Assembly (NCBI GenBank): GCA_004009845.1
Contig: RMBW01000034.1
Location: 206,293 to 270,292 of the forward strand
DNA length: 64,000 nt
Origin: Davidsoniella eucalypti
Lineage: Eukaryota; Ascomycota; Sordariomycetes; Microascales; Ceratocystidaceae
Reading direction: 5' to 3'
Shown: positions 10,779-22,343 of the stretch, in pieces
Layout of the letters: the number at the start of each line of letters is the position of its first letter
How positions within the stretch are numbered: the stretch's first letter is position 1
Notes under the pieces: generated by a model
The model's input: the letters and a program-made list of their open reading frames with translations, nothing else
Databases searched by the model: none
What the model was told of the DNA's origin: nothing
Translations under genes and position numbers: made by a program

Positions 10779-13700
10779 CACATATCATCTAAAACATGTA
10801 AGCCAACGTAGTAATTTCGACCGCAACTCGAATCATCACAATGATATCGTAACTCTTTGAAAAAAGCGCAAGTGTAGTAACGTATTATCATCTACAAAAT
10901 CATTTCAATTTTATCGGGCTAAAAATACTTTTACCACTTGCTCACTTCCTCCTCAAAAAAAAAGCTTTTGCCGAATGAATTTGAGCGACAGCAATCTAAC
11001 TCTAACGAGGCCATTGGAACCGAAACAAACATGTCGATGAAACAGCTAAAGACTCCTCTTCTCCTCTTTTTTGATGTTTCTGTGTGCGGGAAATTTGAAC
11101 GAACTGAGAAGATCGAGGGAAAATTAGCAAAGATCAAAATACTGCAATGCCGGCTGGGAATCATGATCACAGATAGCATCTACATATGTGAAGATTACGA
11201 ATAAGGGACACACGAGAAAGCTCGTATCAACAATTGGAGCTTTCTGTGTCTTAGGAACACAAACAGTATGAGATAAGAGTTTTGCAATATTTTTCGTTGC
11301 CGAGGAATCATTCCCAGTATACATATGCACTAAGTATTCTGTATGTATATATACGAATATAACACATGTATCAAACTAAGAGACAGGAAGGAAGAATAAA
11401 ATATCACGTACTGGCGCACTGATGAGACGCGGAGAGTTTATAGAGCTAGTACTGCGTAATCGTTCCCGTTTGACAGAAGCCAAATGACATGTACGAGTTG
11501 AAGAGAGGCTTTTTTTTCTCTCTCTCTCTCGTTCAATGTCCGTTGTGGGTAGTACCAGTACGATGCTGTGTTTTGTTTTCAAATTTATATTTGTATTTAT
11601 TTATTTTATTTCAATTTTTTTCCCATCTCCCTAAAGATTGGCAAGCAGTAGAGAGAGCAGTAGGAACCAAAAAAAAAATACATTTTAGCACGAGCATTTG
11701 TTTCAACAATCAAGCATTGTTTGTCAATCACTTTGTGAACAAGAACAAGTAATCCAACCCAGAAAAAAAAAAAAAAGACAGAGGCATTCGTATGATTGAA
11801 ACCGTGAATTCCCAAGGAGCCATAATCTCGCAAACTATATTCGTTATTTTATGAGCATGTTATATAACTCTAATAAAGGGGGAACAAGAAGATTATTAGC
11901 CAGATATGTAGGTCGCTGTTTGTTACAGTGCAAGACACAATCGAACCCAAAGAAACACATAGAAAGTTATAAAAAAAAATAAAGATGCCACACTAGAAGA
12001 CGATCTAGCTAGTAGTCGGCCAAACCAAGATAAAAGCAAGGTGTACAGAGCTATCAATGAAAGTACATGGGTTTTCAGCTGGCGATACTTTTTTGAGGCC
12101 GTGACTATTCAAGATAGAGAATTCCAAAGTACCCTGTAAGTCGCTGTTGTTGTTGTTCAACTCCCGAGCTGGCATTCTTTTTCGTTTGCGTTTTTTTACA
12201 AATACTACTAGGGAATCAGAAAGTTGACATCACTTATTAGAAAATGATGGAGGTATTTAGCCCCATAAAGGATTATGTACTCCCTGTGTAGTCTTCAAAA
12301 GCCAGCTAGCAAATGTAGAGGCTCAAGAGTCAGCTGAGAGCGTCTCGACAGCCCGGGCACAGAGGGTTGAGTCTGATGTTGATAACTGCCGTTTGGAAGA
12401 TTTTGGCTACGTGTTTACATCTTTTCTATTGGCGTTGCACACATTTTGAAAGCTATTGGTATATATGTATTATTTTTTATTTTTGTTATTTAACAAGTGC
12501 TTTAGGCAAATTAGCTTTTTAGATTGGAATTTACTTACATGTGTGTTTTTGTGGGGCTATGTACCTTCATCAAAAGTCCCCACTTTTGTGTTTAGTTTTC
12601 TAGTAAGTGATGTCAAATGTCTAACTCCCTACTACTATCGTTTTTCGCTCTCATTCCTCAAGAAATACAAAACGCCTTGAGGAACAAAGACTTGAAGGGG
12701 CGCTCTGTCTTGGTTTTGTTGTATACAGAGATAAAGGGAATGAAAAGAAGCTTGTTAGTCTTGTTCTTTATCATATCTCTCTATATATACTGAATATACA
12801 GATGTACATAGACAAGAAACCCTGTTTCTTTCTCTTCCAGTTTCGGGCCGAAGAAAGCGGTGAAGACATCGCAAAGAATAATTGAGTAGCGGAATTCAAT
12901 GATTTGCTAGTGAAGAATTTGATCAGCGCGTTATACAGAATGATTCCATTTATTTCTCTATAATTTTCTTAGTGCTTTCTTGTATACCGCAAGATATAAG
13001 AGAAATGAAGAAGATTCTCAGATTTGGTACAACGTAGACCGGAATCTGAAACTACACAGGACCAGGGAACCCCCTAGCTGTATCTTTAACAGTCTTAAAT
13101 TTCTTAAATTTTTTTTTCTTGAAAAGCAAGCTGGTATGAACAGGCACCAAAGCGCTCTCCTAGCCAATCTCCCGGCCAAAGAGCCAATGTCACGCAAGCT
13201 GATGTTATCACAGCCAATTGTCTACAGATACACTGTATTATGCAACTACATAGCTATGTATCATATAGTTAAGCAAACACGGTGATAAGAAACCCAGATT
13301 ATTGACAGGCTGTTGCTACGACTAGTGCTGTCACTATCACTGGTACTATAATAATAGATGGAAATATGGCCGAGAGCCTGTAAGAGGCATAAAGTGAGAA
13401 CGGACGTTGTATACATTACTTCCCGTAGTAACGCTTGAATTAACAGTCATACAGGACGGGGGAATGACTGAATACGGGCTGGCTTTCAAAGGTCAGCATA
13501 AACCAACGGCGATCTTTGATACAGAAAACGAGAACAAAACACAGGAAAAAAAAAAACTTGACCTACGTATGCCGCGGAGAAGAGGGGAACCATGATCACG
13601 AAGGCCCGATCTGCGAAGCAGTCAAAGCGGGGGAGATGATGCAGGTTTTGAGAAAAAAAAAAGAACCAACAGAAGATCAGGAAACACACCAATCGGACAA

Positions 13701-15073
13701 ACGAATGGCAGGAAAAAAAAACCAGAGAGTGGCCTAGACCATGCACGAACGGCTCGCCAAGGCAGAGTAGCCCTTTGAGCTAGCAGGATATTATGACTAC
13801 GACTACTTTGTTATCTTGAACTGTTTGTACACACATATGTATATCGAATTTCTAGTTAGCGATGAAGCCAGGGCATATGGATCTCTATAGTCCGCAGAGA
13901 TGTCTAGACTGCTGGATGCTGCTTTGGGGTTAGCTAAGCAGACGACGCAATACCTCTTAGGGAAAGAAAGGTGCGCTTCACTATATACTGTGTATGTGAA
14001 TGTATGTTGGCTTTTTTGATTTGGATTATAACTACGTACTTACTTGATAGTGCTGGTTTGATACAACGTCACTATATACCGTGTAGACTCAGGAGGGGGA
14101 CTCAGAATCTGACAGTATGCAAAGTGATGTGGATCATGTGCTGGCCAGTCTTCATGCTGGGTCTGCATTTCTCGTTGCTCCAATAGCAAGAGCAGTCTCA
14201 ATATTGTGCTTGGAATATGAGACAAAACGATACCCATACAACCATATTGGTGTTGGATTGTCGTAGTAAGCTTGGCATGATAGGTCATTCATGACGTGCA
14301 AGAAGTCATATTTAACTCGGAAATTACACTGGACAAGAAACATACACAAGAATAGAAATTAGGGTAAGGAACAAAAAGGAATTTGCTAGTGTCATTCTTA
14401 GAACAACTAACAATGAGATAGATGGGAGAAGACACACAATCATGTCTTAGACACAAGCAGACCTTGGGAAATTCCACTGGCATTCTAAAACATGGCAACG
14501 CCGAACAAGAAAATTGATTTGTCCCATCACAAACTAAAAGACATTTGGGGGGGTGAGGAGGCTAGATAATAGGGCTACACATATCACATGTAATAGTAGT
14601 AAATTCCAAGGTATATTTGGCGCCGCTGTGATCTTCAGATCTCCAACCAGAAAAAAAGCATTTAGAGTTTGAAGAGCATGTGCTTCTTTATTAGTCATGT
14701 GAAGAGAACGTGCAGTCTAAAGAAACAAAAAATGGCTCCATGGAGGGCAAGAATGTGATCAGGACAGCAACGCTATCAAAGGGAGTGCAATCTATTTAGG
14801 CCTAGGTCATGATTTGCCGCTAGAAACGAGCCAACTGCTACAACAATGCATTATTAGCCATGTTCTAAAGAATATGTAGATTCTCCATTCTCAGGGCGAA
14901 GATTGTTTCCGATTTGGTTCGACCAGGTACGATGGTATAGATTGAGGGTGGCTTTGAGGGAGATGCTGTAGTAGCACTGGCTTAGCAGCACAACCACGAT
15001 GCCGCGTCCCATCCAAGTATCCCAGAAATAGAAGCGGCGAAAGAAGGAAATAGTGCAAGAGACTCAAACAAGC

Positions 15074-15098
15074 AAAAAAAAAAAAAAAAAAAAAAAAA
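15074..15098. repeat. Homopolymer of 25 A
   Basis: Uninterrupted A run in intergenic DNA. It could be the tail of a retroposed sequence, but I see no element body beside it. Confidence 0.9.
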
Positions 15099-17799
15099 GC
15101 ACGAGGCAAAACGAGGCGGCAGGTTGGGCAGGGTGTCGTGAGTGGTCCATCCAGAGTTTACAAAAGAGCGGCTAGTCAACCCGAGCGTAAAGAGAAGTGA
15201 GCCATGATTTACAGCTAGAGTAGACGAAGCGAGAAGAAAAAGAAATCACAAGCTTGTGAAGAGAAAAAATAATAGAGTAAAGGCGATTCGCAAGCCACTA
15301 CGTTCTCAAACATCATAATGCCGTGGCAAGACATACCTCCTAGTCATCATAGCAACACCTGGTCCGAGATATCACAAAGCATGTACCAGAGGTAACAAAA
15401 GAAGCAAGAGATTAAGACTGACTGAAGCCCTTCTAGCGTTGTCAAAGGGCAGATTTGCCAGGCATGCCACGGTGATCTGATCGACGCGGTATTAGCATCT
15501 TGATCGCTAGCCACCTTACCGTCCCCGCTCAGAGATCAAACTGACACAGGTAAATCGCAATAGGTGACGACCACTGGGGGCGCGGTTAACTGTGTAGTGT
15601 TTCAAGCTCTATTTTCTGATGGTGTGGATATCTCGTCCTGGGTTTTCTCTTTCACGGCCCTACCTTTTAGGTAGGTTGGCCAACGGATGAGAGGTCTCCC
15701 TTCGATATTTGCTGTGTTGTCTTGCACTTACAAAGCCTTGATGGGGGCAGAAACCGACTCGTTTACTTGTAGAAGGGGGGGTTGCCAAGATCCTGCTTCA
15801 TAAACACTTGTCAGCCAATCCATCATAGTAGCAACATGTCAGAATGTTTCAATATATATAAAAAAAAAAACAGGCCCATGCACAGGTAGAAGGAGGACTT
15901 GTTAGTCATGATATATGCCTAATACTAGAAGCAAAAGCTCCTGTTAAACTAGAGCGAGATTCCTGCTGTGAAGAACTAAAGAAAAGACAGGCTAGTATCT
16001 TCTCAAAGCCACCTCAAAGCTTCCCAAAGCTAAAGCAAAAGAGAAAAGGATGATGGGCCACCGGTTGGTCGAAACGCCAGTTGTTTCATGTTTACCCTTG
16101 CACGGGCCAATGAGCAGTCGATCTACCAGGCATCATGTGCTAGGGACTCCGCTGTTCTGATCATTATTTTTTCTTTCCTTTTTTCGGTTCTTTGGTTCTT
16201 AGGGCTCATGGATACTAAGTGATTCTGTGTAGCAGAGAAAAAAAGCAAAAAGGAAGCAGGTGAATGAAAGGGTTGCTTTAAACAAGAGGCTTTTTGTACC
16301 AAGCAGTAAATCTCAAGTAAAAGACAATATAAATATATCTCCAGTGGCAGTGAAGGCATAAGAAACAGAAGCAGGTGGACAAGAACCAAGGGGATAATAC
16401 ATGAAGGCACATACGGATAGTAGTATCGATATGAGCCGTTTGTATAAACGAATCGACGGCTCTCGTTATTGTGTGTACTATCCAATGCATGCTATACCGA
16501 AATCTCTTTGGCTAGATAAGTCCTAGCGGCCGGGCTAGACACCCAAAACGGTACTTCGTGCTAGTTATCCAAAATCCTAGAATTGCTCGGGCTTTGAGTG
16601 ACGGATGGCTTTAGAGATGGAGTGTTAATCAGGAAACCAAGAAAGATCAGCACGGGCCACGAACTCGACTGGTCTTTGGGCAACCGCAAGTGTTGACAGT
16701 GTTGTGAGTACGAACACCCCTGGATGTCCTAGAGGCATAATGCCAGAGAGCAATATCGAACAATAGTACGGGCTATTTCGGCGCCGGGCCTATAGCCGTA
16801 TTTGAAAGTAATTAGCACATTAGTACGTATGATATGAAATGCAACTAATGAACGGCATCAGGGACGGATATCAAATGTGGCTATGTAACCTTCCAGAACA
16901 ACTTATCTTGAATTGAGGTCATTTCACACGATAATGCAATGCAGGTCCAATGGGCGTGAGCTGAAGAAGATGCTTGCTTTTTACTACGCAGGAAACAAAG
17001 CCAGCCTTGACTCGCCCGAGCTGTTTGCTTTTCATGATATTAATAGAGTCTTCTAGTAGAGCTTGGGAGGGCAGGACAGGGCAAGCAGAGCACAGTTTCA
17101 AACCCTAGAACATCCCAGAGGATACGTGGTCGTGATATAAGCTCGCTAGTAGAGATTTGTGACAAAAGCCCATCACAAATCACACGGCGAAGTTTCACGG
17201 CGATTATAGCGATGACGATGCAATGTTGGTAAAGATGGAGATAAATAGTAAATGTCACTTTTCTTTCTTGGTTTGATATGGGATCGGCGAGGAAAGAAAA
17301 AAAAAAACAAAAAAAACAACTTTAAACGGGACCTTTAGAGCCGCCTGATTAGGCAAAAATCAACATGGTCCTAACCAAGGGTCTGAAGCATCCACACAGC
17401 CCGATCTGGCCAATTAGCCACTAGACTGGCACTTCTAAAACAAAAGTGGGGCGAGCTGCCTGGCCTGCAAAAAGAGAAAAAGAGCAGCCTGAACTTGGCT
17501 TGTTGTTTACTTGTAGCAGCCGCCGCTGTGAAATGGAAAGTGTCCCTTTCTATACCTACTGTATGGTGCAACAAACACCGCTGAACGCAACAGACCGTTC
17601 GCTATTAGCACTCTCGGCCTTTTTCTTAGTCTCTTAGTCTCTCCTGACGATATCTGTAGAGTCGCATTGGCCCAAATGAGTACAGGACTGCGATAGTTGT
17701 AGTCTATGGCTGGATACAGCTAGCAGGAACTGCTAACCTACTAGCTAAATCCCTTAATCAAAGAATCGCCGATGAACACGACGACAGCGACAGTGCAAT

Positions 17800-18729
17800 T
17801 AACGTGACTAGACTCAATCAAAGCATACTAATATCATCTCGCGATCTGCCTTTTCTTGCTCTCTCCGTTTTTCCTGTTTCTCTTCGCCTTCCTGGTTGGC
17901 TGCTTGACGATCGCTCTTTGTCTGACTCTGCTGCCCAAGCCCCCTCCAAGCTCTTTAGCTGGCTCAGGCCTATAACCCTCTGTTTCTTGGCCGCTATCGC
18001 TGCTACAAAAGCCCCCCCCTTCGTCACTGCCACTGCACTGCTGGGAACTGTCGATGCAACTGTAACCGCAACCTGAACCCACTGTTGCTACGCACAAACC
18101 AAACACTAAAGGCGCTGAAGCCCCAAACACCCAGCCTACAACTTAATCGGCAACCTATCCTATCCTTCGTCAACCTCTTTCTTTTAGACTCTCTTCACGC
18201 TCTGGCTCCTTCATAACGCCTCGACAACCTCACTTTTTCTGCACCTTGTTCCGTTTCTCTTTTCTCTTCCTATTTTTTTCTTTTTCTTCAACTGTGTTCC
18301 GTTTGTCGTGCGTTTGCCGCTGCTGTATCGACACGCATCTCTTCTGCTACTGGTTTTCTGTTTCTTCCTTATTTCTTTTTCTTCTTCTTCGTCTCGAGCC
18401 ATATCGCCACGGCGCGATCTTTGAACGGCTGAGCCGGTTTTCAAAAGAAAAGGCATCCCGAAGTCTTCGTTTCTCTTCCCCTCTTCGCTTTCTGGCCTGC
18501 CCATGAGCTTTGGCCATCGATTTCGAACTTAATATTCGCTTCTCTCTGCCTAGGGCGCAGTACATAGTACATAGCAACTTGTATCTCGGCCGTCCTCTTG
18601 AGTCTTCTCGTCTCCAACCTCACTGGCCGACTCCTTGTGTTTCTACGGCCCGGCCTATCTGGTGGCCCTATATACTCTTTCTGCCATCTTTTATTCTTAT
18701 CTTCCACACTTACCGCTACAGCAGCTCCA
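17800..18729 (+). promoter_or_regulatory. Pyrimidine-rich promoter/leader of STE11 with one upstream ORF
   Basis: A long CT-rich stretch, typical of fungal promoters and leaders, precedes STE11. Between about 18060 and the STE11 start the only ATG I see is at 18503. It opens a nine-codon uORF (MSFGHRFRT) that stops at 18532, about 200 bp before the main ATG. Whether it is transcribed depends on the start site, which cannot be read from sequence. Confidence 0.45.
18503..18532 (+). CDS. Candidate nine-codon uORF in the STE11 leader
   Basis: ATG AGC TTT GGC CAT CGA TTT CGA ACT TAA, fully upstream of the main STE11 start and in another frame relation to it. If present in the mRNA it could lower STE11 translation. 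No coding conservation can be judged here. Confidence 0.3.
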   Translation: MSFGHRFRT

Positions 18730-21486
18730 ATGGCGATGCTCACCCAAAAAGCCTTTGGCTCGCTTGGCCCAGCCAGCACCGGCCTCGTGCCTCAGATCAC
18801 CACATCTTCTCTCCAGCCTGCACGCCGCCCCGCAATCCAGCCCTCAACCCACTCCTTTGCTCTCAGCCCAACCGACTCGTACTTCTCCGACGGCGACGGC
18901 CCCGACTCTGTTAAAAACTGGGACGAGGACCGTGTCTGTGAATACCTCCGGACCGTCAAATGCGGCGAGTACGAGAAGCTCTTCCGCAAGAACCACATCA
19001 ATGGCGAGAACCTGCTGGAAATGGACAAGGAGGTGCTCAAGGAGATCGGCGTCGAAAAGGTTGGCGACCGTGTTCGTCTTTTCCTGAGCATCAAGAAGCT
19101 CCGGACCAAGACCTACGCCAACCAGAAGAAGCGCAATAGAGTAAGTCCTCTCGAAAACACTGACTGTGAAACTCCTCCACACATACTAACTAATGGTAAA
19201 CAGGACTCGTTTGGTGGCATCGAAGGCTCCCAGTTCTCTCACTCTGCTTCTTCGACGCTGGTCAATAGCACCCGCCAACACACCAACTCGAGCCGCAGCT
19301 ATCCTCGCGCTTACCAGGACTCGCTCGCCCCCTCAGATATCGACAAGTCGATCTCTAGAACACAGTCACCCTCGCAGCCGGATGTGCGTTCGAACGCCTC
19401 ACGCCGCTACCCCGGCGGAAACAACGGCTATGCTGGAAACCGCCCTATTGCCGAGACTACCATGTCTTCACGGTTAGCGAACAACAGCCACACCCGCAAC
19501 AACTCGAGTCTTGACGGCTCCCTCATGGCTAGCTTGCCCCGAGGCCAAGACGTAATCCGGGTCATCTCTAATGGAGGTGTCACCAAGGTTGTCAAGATCT
19601 CTGATTGCAACACATGTGAGGAGGTTATGCGGGTGACTCTGCGCAAGTTTGCTCTGCGCGAGGACTACGAACGGAACTACTGCTTCTGGGTTCTAACTGG
19701 TGTGGATCCCGACCCTAAACAGTGCCGTCGTCTCGGTGATACTGAGCTGTGGCGCATCATCAAAGACCAGTCTCGGCCCGAGAGAAATCGCCTCATTCTG
19801 CGCCGCGTTTCGGCCTCTGAGCCTGGCGAGGCCGAGCTGGGCCGTGCCGCCGAGATTGCTCTTCAGGAGTCTCAACAGATTCACATGCGTGCTATGGAAA
19901 CGCAAGATAACAAGCGGAGTCAACTCAAGGTGCAAAAGTTGCTGGGCGAGAGCTGGAACGATGGCTTGCAACGGCCCATTGCCCGTGCTCGCTATGCCGC
20001 CGATAGCCCTAAGGACTCTGATGCTGGCTTCGACACTGATAACTCCCTGGGACCTTCCCTGCGCCGCCAGACTAGTAACGGTAGCACATTAAGGCCATTC
20101 GGCGGACTTCGTCCTCCTAGTGAACTGATTACTTCGGATCTGACGTCTTACTTCCCCGATCATGCGCGGGAAGATATTGACCGGACTGCCCGTCTTTCAA
20201 TCCGTCGCTCAACTCGTCTGAGCCGCGTCAATCATCGTCTCAGTGTTGCTAGTACCATCAGCTTTGCTTCTACCATTCAAGATGCGCCACCGATACCCAC
20301 GATCGCCGACTCTTGGCTGAACATGTCTGGCTCGAAGCCTCGTGTGCCATCTCGTCTGGGTAACTTCCGTGACTCGGTCGCTTCATCTATGCTTCAGCCT
20401 CTGACCGAAGAGGCTGGCGATCGCAAGTCGTTCCTGGAGTATCCCCCAGGCACTGTTGAGCCTACCGTCATCAACGTCACTGACCCTGAGGGCCACACCA
20501 TGATGCGCCGTAGCTACTACGGCGATGACACCGCCACCATCGGCTCCGGCTCCGGTTCTATCCAAGAGCTTCAGGAGGCTCTGAAGGAGGATGGTGAGGA
20601 GATGGACGAGGAGCTACAGAGCTTCCTGTCTGGCGACTCATGGGACGACAACAAGTGGATGAAGGGTGCCTTGATTGGTAAGGGTTCCTTTGGTAGTGTA
20701 TACCTAGCCCTACATGCCATCACTGGTGAGCTGCTCGCTGTCAAGCAAGTGCAAGCGCCCTCTGGCGCCAACACGCCAGCAGATCAGCGCAAGAAGAGCA
20801 TGATCGATGCTCTGAAGCGCGAGATCTCGCTGCTACGCGACCTCAAGCACCCTAACATTGTGCAGTACTTGGGCTGCGGTACCTCTGCTGAGTATCTTAA
20901 CATTTTCCTCGAGTACGTGCCCGGTGGTTCGGTACAGACCATGCTTAACTCGTATGGCGCTCTTCCAGAGCCGCTAGTACGGTCCTTTGTGCGCCAGATC
21001 TTGACTGGTTTAGAATACCTACACGAGCGCGACATTATCCACCGCGACATCAAGGGAGCCAACATTCTAGTAGACAACAAGGGTACCATCAAGATCTCAG
21101 ATTTCGGTATCTCCAAGAAGATCGAGGCTACCAACATCCTCAACGGTGCCAACAACAACAAGAACCGTCCCTCACTACAGGGCTCCGTCTTTTGGATGGC
21201 TCCCGAAGTCGTCCGCCAAACATCGTATACTCGCAAGGCTGATATCTGGTCTCTCGGCTGCCTGGTGGTGGAGATGATGACTGGTACCCATCCATTCCCC
21301 GATTGTACACAGATGCAGGCCATCTTCAAGATTGGCGGAGCAAAAGCCACACCGACGATTCCCGACAACGCCACGTCAGAGGCCAAGGAGTTCTTGGGTA
21401 GAACTTTTGAGATTGATCATAATCTACGGCCAAGTGCTGATGAGCTTATGCTAAGTTCGTTCTTGGCTATTACTACGCCTGCTTGA
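18730..21486 (+). CDS. STE11: Ste11-type MAPKKK (mating/invasive-growth MAPK cascade)
   Basis: Two exons, 18730-19140 and 19204-21486, with a 63 bp intron (GTAAGT...CAG), encode 897 residues. The intron is a multiple of three and has no stop, so the frame also reads through it; the splice consensus argues it is removed. The ATG at 18730 is the first in frame. A SAM domain (about 62-130, VKNWDEDRVCEYLRTVKCGE) would bind a Ste50-type adaptor. A Ras-binding/ubiquitin-like domain follows (about 250-340). Then come a Ser-rich linker and a C-terminal kinase domain (about 620-893) with glycine loop IGKGSFGSVY, catalytic HRDIKGAN, DFG and APE. It activates a Ste7-type MAPKK in pheromone and infection-related signalling. 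It converges on ARO1. Confidence 0.96.
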   Translation: MAMLTQKAFGSLGPASTGLVPQITTSSLQPARRPAIQPSTHSFALSPTDSYFSDGDGPDSVKNWDEDRVCEYLRTVKCGEYEKLFRKNHINGENLLEMDKEVLKEIGVEKVGDRVRLFLSIKKLRTKTYANQKKRNRVSPLENTDCETPPHILTNGKQDSFGGIEGSQFSHSASSTLVNSTRQHTNSSRSYPRAYQDSLAPSDIDKSISRTQSPSQPDVRSNASRRYPGGNNGYAGNRPIAETTMSSRLANNSHTRNNSSLDGSLMASLPRGQDVIRVISNGGVTKVVKISDCNTCEEVMRVTLRKFALREDYERNYCFWVLTGVDPDPKQCRRLGDTELWRIIKDQSRPERNRLILRRVSASEPGEAELGRAAEIALQESQQIHMRAMETQDNKRSQLKVQKLLGESWNDGLQRPIARARYAADSPKDSDAGFDTDNSLGPSLRRQTSNGSTLRPFGGLRPPSELITSDLTSYFPDHAREDIDRTARLSIRRSTRLSRVNHRLSVASTISFASTIQDAPPIPTIADSWLNMSGSKPRVPSRLGNFRDSVASSMLQPLTEEAGDRKSFLEYPPGTVEPTVINVTDPEGHTMMRRSYYGDDTATIGSGSGSIQELQEALKEDGEEMDEELQSFLSGDSWDDNKWMKGALIGKGSFGSVYLALHAITGELLAVKQVQAPSGANTPADQRKKSMIDALKREISLLRDLKHPNIVQYLGCGTSAEYLNIFLEYVPGGSVQTMLNSYGALPEPLVRSFVRQILTGLEYLHERDIIHRDIKGANILVDNKGTIKISDFGISKKIEATNILNGANNNKNRPSLQGSVFWMAPEVVRQTSYTRKADIWSLGCLVVEMMTGTHPFPDCTQMQAIFKIGGAKATPTIPDNATSEAKEFLGRTFEIDHNLRPSADELMLSSFLAITTPA

Positions 21487-22343
21487 ACACCCAAAAAAGT
21501 CGTCTGGGCGACCTTGATTATCCTGTAAAAAAAAATTGAGAGAAAGAAAATCCTTTTAAACAAGGGATATTCTTTATTTCACTATAACTTGAAAAAGAAG
21601 GATATTTCTTCATTATGAATGAGGAATATGATCATATATAATTCTTTTTTTTGAGTTGAAATCTATTTTTCTAAGTGGCTTTTTTAACGTCTTCGACAAC
21701 TGCCTTCTTTCTACATATACTACCCTACCTTTCTTACATTCTTTTATTTTTGCACACCCTTTTTTTTAACTTCTAATATTCCTCAAAAAGAAAGCCCTTT
21801 TTTTTTTTTTGTCTTTTTGTTTTTTTTCTTTCTCATTTTCTTTCGATCTCGAAGCGACGTTGTGTTTTCTTCTTTCTCTCTTCTTCTACTTTCTGGTGTT
21901 TGTAGTTTTCTAGGGCCTCCTTTTTCAACCTCTTTCGGATATTTTTCTTTTTTCGTGGTCTTCCTAGCTTAGCTTTTTGTTGTTATCTTGTTATTTTTTT
22001 TTTTCGTTTTATGAGTCCAAGTATGATGATGAATAAATACTATGTAGTAGGACAAGAATATTCTATCTATTTTTTTTTTCTCCCTGACCATTTTTTTCCA
22101 AATATAAAGAATGATTATATATATACGTGCAATTCTAACTTGTTTGTTTGTCTGTCACTTTGTGGGCTGATATATGATATCTAATATATGATGTTATTTT
22201 GAGATAAATAGCAAAAACTGTATATAAATCAAGATATAGAAAAATCGAATAAGACTAGATGATGAACCATTACTTTTTTTGTAGGAAGGACTCGCATAAT
22301 TTTAGTGGCCGTTTTAGCTCAGATACAACCAACTCTTGACTAC
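21487..22343. other. T-rich convergent spacer between STE11 and ARO1
   Basis: 857 bp with many T-runs (for example around 21760-21830 and 22060-22080). This suits two facing 3' UTRs with poly(A) signals. No gene seen. Confidence 0.6.

Larger units (their letters stand above)
10220..18729. other. 8.5 kb without a supported gene
   Basis: Between the divergent PHA2 and STE11 starts. The PHA2-proximal 400 bp hold TGACTC motifs and the last 900 bp are the pyrimidine-rich STE11 leader. The middle has only short frames without recognisable domains, A/T homopolymers (25 A at 15074-15098) and a hairpin at 10755-10778. No recognisable reverse transcriptase, transposase or tRNA was seen. Unannotated non-coding RNA or strongly eroded repeats are possible. 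Confidence 0.5.

Noticed and set aside
14900..14930. T-arm-like GGTTCGACC that might mark a tRNA
   Set aside because: No A-box, D-arm or acceptor pairing upstream.
16123..16485. Minus-strand frame of 120 codons with a hydrophobic middle
   Set aside because: It starts with TTG, not ATG, lies in low-complexity A/T-rich DNA and has no recognisable domain.
18598..18729. 44-codon in-frame upstream extension of STE11
   Set aside because: It begins with TTG. The first in-frame ATG is at 18730.
19141..19203. Treating the in-frame 63 bp segment of STE11 as coding
   Set aside because: It has a GTAAGT donor and CAG acceptor and interrupts a conserved region boundary, so an intron is more likely, although the frame alone does not decide.
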